Source of the DNA: Solen grandis
Lineage: Eukaryota > Mollusca > Bivalvia > Adapedonta > Solenidae
Assembly (NCBI GenBank): GCA_021229015.1
Contig: CM037783.1
Location: forward strand, 2,882,725 to 2,946,724
Length of the DNA: 64,000 bases
Reading direction: 5' to 3'
In this document: positions 57,601-64,000 of the stretch, piece by piece
How positions within the stretch are numbered: the stretch's first letter is position 1
How the letters are laid out: each line of letters starts with the position of its first letter
Notes under the pieces: model-generated
What the model was told of the DNA's origin: nothing
Database searches by the model: none
The model's input: only the letters and a program-made list of their open reading frames with translations
Position numbers and translations under genes: made by a program

Positions 57601-60600
57601 AATTTTGGTTAAAGTTTTGCATACAAGGTACTACATGCTTATATCTCAGAGTCCAGGCATGGGATTGATTTGTAACATCTTTAATATGTTTAGGGGTATC
57701 ATACTATAAAGGAAGATAACACTTGATGGAATATATTGAAAATTATGGGCCCCTTGTACTTAGAATTTTGGTTAAATTTTTGCATTCAAGCAACTATCCA
57801 GCTTCTCACAAATTGCTTGTGGAATTGACTAGAAAGTTAGGGAGTGTCTTCAGGGGCATCAGAAAACCAAGGAGGATAACTTTTGAACTGAATTTTATGC
57901 AAATTATGGCCCTTCTCTAACTTGGATTTTTGGTTAAAGTTTTGCATGCACAGTGTTATTGTGCTTATGTCTCAGTAACTAGGCATGGGATTGATTTGAG
58001 ACTTCATAAAAATATTAAGGGGTATCAGACTATCAAGGTATATCATTTTTGACTATCATTATGTACAGGGTATGTGAAGGGCAAGAATTGAAATAGATTT
58101 CATTTGATTTACCAACAAGCATTTTGAATAGTCGAGCGTGCTGTCCTCTGACAGCTCTTGTTTTGTCTCAGCTTCAAAAAAAAAAATGGGTCAGGGGGTA
58201 AAATAATGGGTTGGTCGAGTAACCAGAAACAAACCCCTTTTTACACCTTATAGAAAAGGTCGACTTCGGGTAAAGGGTAATAATTTTGTACCCAGGTGCA
58301 TCCGTGATATAAGAGAACTTGTTTCAGCCTTACCATGGTCAGTGTAAACCAGGGCAATGTTAACCTGTTTATGAGATGATGTAAACCTTACATCACAATA
58401 TGTTATATATCTGCAAGAAACATGTCTTTCCTTCCTTTGCCTTTGTCTTTCCTACATCATAACCTCTGCATGGAAAATAAATAATTTTTAATGAATAATT
58501 TCTATATCAATATGTTGAATGCCAATTCACATGCAGTCTATGTTAAGTTTTTTTTTGTTTTTTTTTAGCTCACCAGAGCACGAAGTGCTCAGGGTGAGCT
58601 ATTGGGATCACCCTTCGTCCGTCGTCCGTCGTCAACAATTTGCTTTAAAAGACATCTCCTCTGAAACCGCTGGACAGAATTTGATAAAACTTGGCATGTA
58701 TGATCCTTGGGTGGGCCTCTACAAAAATTGCTCAAATACAGTTGATCCATGAAGAACTCTGGTTGCCATGGCAACAAATAGAAGAACAAATTGAAAACTT
58801 TGAAAATCATCTCCTCTGAAACAGCTGGACAGAATTTGATAAAACTTGGCATGTATGATCCTTGGGTGGGCCTCTACAAAAATTGCTCAAATAAAGTTGA
58901 TCCATGAAGAACTCTGGTTGCCATGGCAACAAATAGAAAAACTAATTGAAAACTTTGAAAATCATCTCCTCTGAAACCGCTGGACAGAATTTGATAAAAC
59001 TTGGCATGTATGATCCTTGGGTGGGCCTCTACAAAAATTGCTCAAATACAGTTGATCCATGAAGAACTCTGGTTGCCATGGCAACAAATAGAAAAAATAA
59101 TTGAAAACTTTGAAAATCATCTCCTTTGAAACCGCTGGACAGAATTTGATAAAACTTGGCATGTATGATCCTTGGGTGGGCCTCTACAAAAATTGCTCAA
59201 ATAAAGTTGATCCATGAAGAACTCTGGTTGCCATGGCAACAAATAGAAAAACTAATTGAAAACTTTGAAAATCATCTCTGAAACCGCTTGACAGAATTTG
59301 ATAAAACTTGGCATGTATGATCCTTGGGTGGGCCTCTACAAAAATTGCTCAAATAAAGTTGATCCATGAAGAACTCTGGTTGCCATGGCAACAAATGGAA
59401 AAACTAATTGAAAACTTTGAAAATCATCTCCTCTGAAACCGCTTGACAGAATTTGATAAAACTTGGCATGTATGATCCTTGGGTGGGCCTCTACAAAAAT
59501 TGCTCAAATACAGTTGATCCATGAAGAACTCTGGTTGCCATGGCAACAAATAGAAAAAATAATTGAAAACTCTGGTTTGTCATTTGATTTCCTTATAGAA
59601 AAAATCATCTTGAATATGCTGATTTACACTGGTGAGCGTTTATGGCCCTTGGGCCTCTTGTGTTGTTTTGTTATTGAAGAAGAAGGTGTAGAAAGAGAGG
59701 TGTAGGCCATATTTAACTAGTCTCTTCATGGAGGTTTAAGTACACCATGACATGTTTCTATTATTTTGATGTCATTAAATTAATATTTATCCTCAACAAA
59801 CTTTCTGAAATCATAATCATGTGTATAGAGAAATATCAGTTATCATTTTGCCATTAATATGATTGTTTTACAATTATCCATATTTCTCACAATTTCATAA
59901 TGATATTATATATTGATCATTGTCTTAACTGACAATATTATAATTTAACAGCTTGTTGCTTATGACGGGATTTGTTGAGTTCATTTTCTTTAGCTACACT
60001 TCATTGCTGTTGAAATCAATTTGTTATTAATGTGTCCCTGTATTTTCCTCTTCTAATTGACATTTTTAAAAAAAATATAAATTGCATCCAATTATTTTTA
60101 CATATTTTTACAGAGCAGACACATTGTTTGAAATCTGGAATAAATATGAACCTCGTCTGCCAAAGTCATACTATCAGGAGAAGTTACTGGAAGTTGGAGA
60201 TTTTCTGATGTCTGTAAAGGTAAAAATTCATATTTATTATATACTATCTTTAAAATTCATGCTTTTTGCATTTAACTGTTTCTGTATTCATATATAAATA
60301 AATTTTAGCATTTTCAGCATTCTCAGTTACCCCCTGTAGAGGTTTTTTTACCTCCCAAATTGGTCATGTAACCCCCCAAATTGTAGAGACTCTCCATATA
60401 AAGGGGCACAAAGTTAAGGGAAAACAGAAAATGTACCTCCAGTTTCAAATCTCAGTGGCAACCCAGATTTCTGCCCCAGCTTTATTCACAAATTGTTTCA
60501 GTTTATAAAAAAAAAAGAATATTTATTTAATGAAATTATAATCATTTTCTTACTGAAATGGTGTTTTAGGAGTACAGCCTTGCGCTGTGGCAGTGTTATG

Positions 60601-60976
60601 ACAGATACCTGATGCATTTTGGAAACATCAATGTTTCTGAAATCACAGATGTTGAGACTTTCAAGTCCATTTTCTTCCCCCAAGGCTTGAATGGGGACAG
60701 TGCAGGACTAACAGTAAGTGATATTTTCCTTAAACATAAACAAATGAAAAATGTAAATACAAGATTAATCATATAAATGTAATTAATATGAAAACATAAA
60801 AAAAATTGTCTTGTTTATGTTAGGTTAGAATCTGGAATTAGATACAGATTTGTGTTCTATACTGATAATATGGACCTCTTTTTAAATTGAATGGTATGGA
60901 AGTCTTTCATTTTGTCTGTAAGCATTTTTGATGATGAGGATGATTTCCACAGTTCCGAGCCCTGATGGGAAAGAGC
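54632..60976 (+). CDS. CFAP54: Probable cilia- and flagella-associated protein 54, N-terminal exons (partial)
   Basis: Four exons with consistent phases: 54632-54822 (ATG, ends before GTATGT), 60114-60219, 60570-60713 and 60953-60976, the last cut by the gap. The protein begins MAAILRSAAAAVSNKGMPST and continues with NPVLQSLEKEIKEFMGFIKK, ADTLFEIWNKYEPRLPKSYY, EKLLEVGDFLMSVKEYSLAL and WQCYDRYLMHFGN, TFKSIFFPQGLN, then FRALMGKS. I recall this pattern from the N-terminus of CFAP54, a very large (about 3000 residue) protein of the ciliary central apparatus. The match is from memory and needs a database search. Only about 5 percent of such a protein is present. Intron 1 (54823-60113) holds a fold-back element, a family II element and a family I element with an X-box array. 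Confidence 0.65.
55142..55921. mobile_element. Fold-back element with long inverted repeats (Mutator-like)
   Basis: The arms are inverted repeats of about 230 bp: the left has ACGACTTACCACACACTAC, CATGTGTTGTATGTTTTTA, GGTGTCCGTCCGGTGTTGG and GAAAACATCTA; the right has the same blocks in reverse order and complement. CTGCGCCCC at 55133-55141 is repeated at 55922-55930, a 9-bp target duplication. Long inverted ends with 9-bp duplications are typical of Mutator-like elements. No open frame. Inside intron 1 of the CFAP54-like gene. Confidence 0.7.
56508..58164 (+). mobile_element. Family II element with about nine 166-bp core units
   Basis: Head TAGCTCGACTATTCGAAGAA...GAGAGCT forms a stem-loop and is followed by GTTGGCGTTGGC. 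The core repeats TTTTGGTTAAAGTTTTGCAT at about 166-bp spacing (near 56575, 56743, 56938, 57104, 57270, 57434, 57600, 57929). The 3' end is GAATAGTCGAGCG, the hairpin GCTGTCCTCTGACAGC and TCTTGTTTT. The terminal sequence is unrelated to family I but the layout is identical. Confidence 0.7.
58567..59661 (+). mobile_element. Family I element with six ~155-bp units, each with an X-box
   Basis: Head AGCTCACCAGAGCACGAAGT...GGTGAGCT, short GTCCGTCGTCCGTCGTCAAC tract, then units beginning near CATCTCCTCTGAAACCGCTG. The 3' end CTGGTGAGCGTTTATGGCCCTTGGGCC then TCTTGTG. The unit is homologous to one half of the 320-bp unit of the element at 17560-19536. Confidence 0.75.
58762..59547 (+). promoter_or_regulatory. 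Array of six perfect RFX X-box palindromes in CFAP54-like intron 1
   Basis: GTTGCCATGGCAAC occurs without mismatch at 58762, 58917, 59072, 59227, 59379 and 59534. RFX factors bind this motif and drive ciliary genes in animals. The array lies in intron 1 of a putative ciliary gene, about 4 kb downstream of the start. The motif and positions are seen; function is inferred. Confidence 0.5.
60328..60475 (+). repeat. Dispersed repeat shared with 295-425
   Basis: In intron 2 of the CFAP54-like gene. Shares CAAATTGGTCATGTA and GAGACTCTCCATATAAAGGG with the copy at 295-425. Confidence 0.6.
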
Positions 60977-61076
60977 NNNNNNNNNNNNNNNNNNNNNNNN
61001 NNNNNNNNNNNNNNNNNNNNNNNNNNNNNNNNNNNNNNNNNNNNNNNNNNNNNNNNNNNNNNNNNNNNNNNNNNNN
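60977..61076. other. Assembly gap (100 N)
   Basis: Exactly 100 N, cutting the fourth exon of the CFAP54-like gene. No continuing CFAP54-like exon was found beyond it, so sequence may be missing or the join may be wrong. Confidence 0.95.
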
Positions 61077-61195
61077 CATGTCTACGGCGTGATACTGTAT
61101 TGTGGAAGTACTATATCTGTCTCAAGTAGACATAGTCTACGAATGACTAAAATACTGTCGGTGGGACATAAAACCCAATAAGCAAACAAATAAAC
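61077..61195 (+). mobile_element. SINE-like element, second family, 3' part
   Basis: Matches 15470-15600: GTGGAAGTACTATATCTGTC, TCAAGTAGACATAG, ATGACTAAAATACTGTCGGT and an AAATAAAC-type tail. The 5' part is lost in the gap. Confidence 0.6.
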
Positions 61196-61830
61196 ATTTT
61201 ATAACACAAGAAATATTCTATTAAATATGAAAGTATTGCTTATATATATGTGTAATAGGTAACAAAGTATTTTGTGACTTCATTATTTAATCTCGTATCA
61301 TGGACTGGAGGTCTGACATAACATTTAACCCTGCTGTTATTTTTTTTTTACATTCATGATTTCAGTCTCGAAAAAGGATCCTTATAATATCCCTGTTATA
61401 AAAATTTGAATGCCAATACTACATACAAACTGACTGTTTCCAACCCAGACTTCAGTGTCCCGGATTAAAATTCTTCTTAAACTTAGATTGTTTAAAATAT
61501 GTGCAGGTGTACAATGTAGATTGTGCGTGTATCTTTCAACATGAATTCATTCAGCAGTTCACAGGTGCACGCTTTTATATATACAAATCCGGGTTTCGTT
61601 ATTTAAGACTCTGGGCTGACACCAGGCCATAGAGAAAAATCATATCGAGATAAAACCCAATGCAGAGGTGCAATTTATTGTAAAAACCGTTAAGATAAAC
61701 TTATAGGCCATTTAAACTAATATATCTTCACAGGATCCTGATATTCAGTGAAAAAAATCGACATCTCTTTAACCTCTCTTTATAAATAAGATTGGTCGAT
61801 TTTTTTATAAGGTCTTTTTTTCTGGTCATG

Positions 61831-61839
<9 letters not shown>

Positions 61840-61861
<22 letters not shown>
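61840..61861. repeat. Homopolymer G run
   Basis: 22 consecutive G following a T-run; length is likely unreliable. Confidence 0.9.
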
Positions 61862-62033
61862 CTAAATATCAAGGTCCTGTGATATCATCAAGTGGGGGCA
61901 ATGATTTTAAAGTTAATTCTCAAAATTTAATGATGGATGGATTAGCTTAAACAAAACCTAGGGCAAAGTCTCGCCTCTGTACAATTACTCTCTCTATTAT
62001 GTTGTGAATGTTGTCAATTAGAAGCATACTTAC

Positions 62034-62078
62034 GGGGTTTGAGGAACCAGTGTAGACAAGGTTATCATAGTTCTGCCT
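62034..62078 (-). CDS. Isolated 45-nt minus-strand exon, gene unknown
   Basis: Minus strand: CTTTCTTTTGCAG, then 45 nt encoding RQNYDNLVYTGSSNP, then GTAAGTATG. Strong acceptor and donor, length divisible by three and no stop in this frame. No partner exon was found. It is antisense to the CFAP54-like gene and beyond the gap, so it may belong to another gene. Confidence 0.4.
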
Positions 62079-63868
62079 CTGCAAAAGAAAGAGTGGACTA
62101 GATTTTGAGATTGGATAGTAAACATGGTTGCCATGGTGAATACTGTTGGTCTCAAGTAATGAGGTTGTCTGATTATCAAAAAATAAATAAAGGTACCTGA
62201 AATAGGCATAAGCTACATACGTTGCGTACGTGTCTGCGATTTAAGAAGTCTTATACATGTATACCACTCAAATTTTGCTGAACACTACATATTTCACGTA
62301 TCAAATTTAAATTTGCATGCGCCACATTTGAGTCGAAATGGAAATGACAATAATTTCTGTAAATAATGTTCATACGACTTGACATTACACAACCATCCTT
62401 TGCACACACAGACATTAGATTTAATGCAAAAATCTCAAAATCTGAAATCACAATTTCAAGATTTAAAAAAGAAAAACATATTTTTATTAAAAATAAACAA
62501 AAAACAAAAAGGCAAGAATAACTTTATTAATATAATATTTAAATCAATTTATTAATGGATTGAAAATTCAATACTGTCTCGTAAAATATAGAGTTGCATT
62601 TCCGAATAAAAATGACAATGTGTAAGAAGACATCATTTGTGACTTTTGATTTTTATACTATAATACCATTGTCCAGTTTAGTACAAAAATAATACTTTTA
62701 AAGAATGAAAGATTTCTTTTTGGTTGAGTACATTATTGGTTCCAAAGTACAGTTACACAGGGCTAGTTGTCATATTCAGTGCACCTACGCAAAATCACGT
62801 GACTTTGAGTGTTATGCGTGGCACAGTTCAAAATTTCGAAAGCGAAATCTACAGTGTCATATTTTGTAAATAATACTAAAAAATCTAACGTTTGCATATT
62901 GTCTTTTAAAATTTAATTAAAATATATATTTTTTTAAATTTCTAAGTGGAACAAATTACAGGAACCGTATGATATGGCCAGAATAAATCTATCGACTACG
63001 TGTAAAACATGAAATTTCACGATACGGCTACAGACTGAAAGTGCACCGATTACACGGGGAAACTATACATGGACGAATTCTTTATTTCGACAACCTAATA
63101 AAGACTTTTATCATATGACATTATGCTCAAACAGCTGAGCTGTTTCCGGTTTCATATAACCATCACCGAAAGCTACATTAAAGGTATTCACATCTCTGCC
63201 ATCACATATTGTCTTATATTTAACACGTTACATATAAGTTTTACATCACTCCGCCTCACGCGCGTGTATTCTTTACATATTCATAGTGTGAACTTGAACA
63301 GCTGGATTAAATGTGTTTGATGCAACTAACTTTGATAAAAAAGATGCATTTTTCATATGATGTTGAAAATGTATTAGAAATTCACACGTTAAACGTTATT
63401 TTCAGTTATTATTGAAAAACTATTTCCTTGGTGTTAGATTACAAATAGTAATTCGTTCACAGTCCGTTCATTTATGTTTTTGTTTGTTTGTTGTTATAAT
63501 CGCGATTTACTATCAGAATAGGTCATATGATAAAAAGAATCTGACATAAATTGTCATTTCATATCAAATGTTACTAAACTCGTAAAAAATCTTAATAAGC
63601 GAGCCTCTGCTGCTACTACTACTACTGATGATGATGAAGGTATAAATAAAAAATGAAAAGAAAATTACCAATTTCAGGGTAAGACAAACGTGGCTTTACT
63701 GAACAGGAACCACAAAAATAATGGACATACTGTGGTATAAACATGTGCTACAAATGTCCAGTACATATGAACTTTATTCTATGACCACGGCACATTTAGT
63801 TCTTAATACAGTAATGTACTTTTTAACAGATATATGATCCATAGATACGTTTTATTTTTTTTTTTTTT
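62079..63868. other. AT-rich DNA, no supported gene
   Basis: Short open frames without support. A small CTACTACTACT/GATGATGATG microsatellite lies near 63612-63640. Confidence 0.45.
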
Positions 63869-64000
63869 GTCCGTCGTCCGTCGTCAACAATTGCTTGTGA
63901 AAACTCTAAAGGCCACAGTTTTGGTCCAATCTTCATAAAATATTGTCAGGATGTTTGTCTACATGATATCTTGGATGAGTTCGAAATTGGGTCACGTGGG
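63869..64000 (+). mobile_element. Family I element, head missing, running off the window
   Basis: Starts directly at GTCCGTCGTCCGTCGTCAAC after a T-run, without the AGCTCACC stem-loop, then enters a core related to 10301-10876 (AAGGCCACAGTTTTGG, TTTGTCTACATGATATCTT). Confidence 0.6.

Overview
The window is a stretch of AT-rich, intron-rich and very repeat-rich metazoan DNA. A bivalve mollusc fits best. The reasons are a Mab-21/cGAS-like gene of the type greatly expanded in bivalves, tRNA-derived SINEs, and many short mobile elements that combine a CCGT/ACGG microsatellite with tandem core repeats of about 160 bp, an arrangement known from bivalve pearl/CvA-type elements. There is nothing prokaryotic here (no operons, Shine-Dalgarno sites or CRISPR). 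Two runs of exactly 100 N (10877-10976 and 60977-61076) are scaffold gaps of unknown true size.

Layout. (i) 1-14.4 kb: the 3' part of an unrecognised plus-strand gene (exons at 8105-8217, 11024-11110 and 12434-12532), a hAT-like element at 2403-3455, and nested microsatellite/tandem-repeat elements at 3.9-7.1 kb and 9.8-10.9 kb. (ii) 14.4-28.7 kb: no convincing gene. It holds SINEs, piggyBac-type MITEs, a 2-kb tandem-repeat element (17560-19536) and a 45-bp minisatellite. (iii) 28.7-40.3 kb: NF-YB on the minus strand, with seven coding exons resolved from the splice sites. Its introns are loaded with repeats, including a broken LINE. (iv) 43.3-47.0 kb: a minus-strand secreted ADAM/ADAMTS-like protein whose zinc-binding motif is completely replaced. 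(v) 49.9-52.0 kb: a minus-strand Mab-21/cGAS-like receptor gene with a degraded catalytic motif. (vi) 54.6 kb to the second gap: the 5' exons of a plus-strand gene that looks like CFAP54 (ciliary central apparatus). Its first intron carries three kinds of mobile element.

Two themes stand out. First, three repeat families with unrelated end sequences share one architecture: a 5' stem-loop that contains the terminal inverted repeat, a microsatellite, often a tandem core, the inverted repeat again, then a GC-rich hairpin followed by TCTTGT. I infer a single class of non-autonomous, probably rolling-circle (Helentron-like) element. Second, two of these elements carry six perfect RFX X-box palindromes each (GTTGCCATGGCAAC). 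One of these arrays sits in intron 1 of the putative ciliary gene, a plausible case of a mobile element supplying ciliary-gene regulatory sites. Separately, two neighbouring genes encode predicted pseudo-enzymes: a protease without zinc ligands and a nucleotidyltransferase-fold protein without its second catalytic acid.
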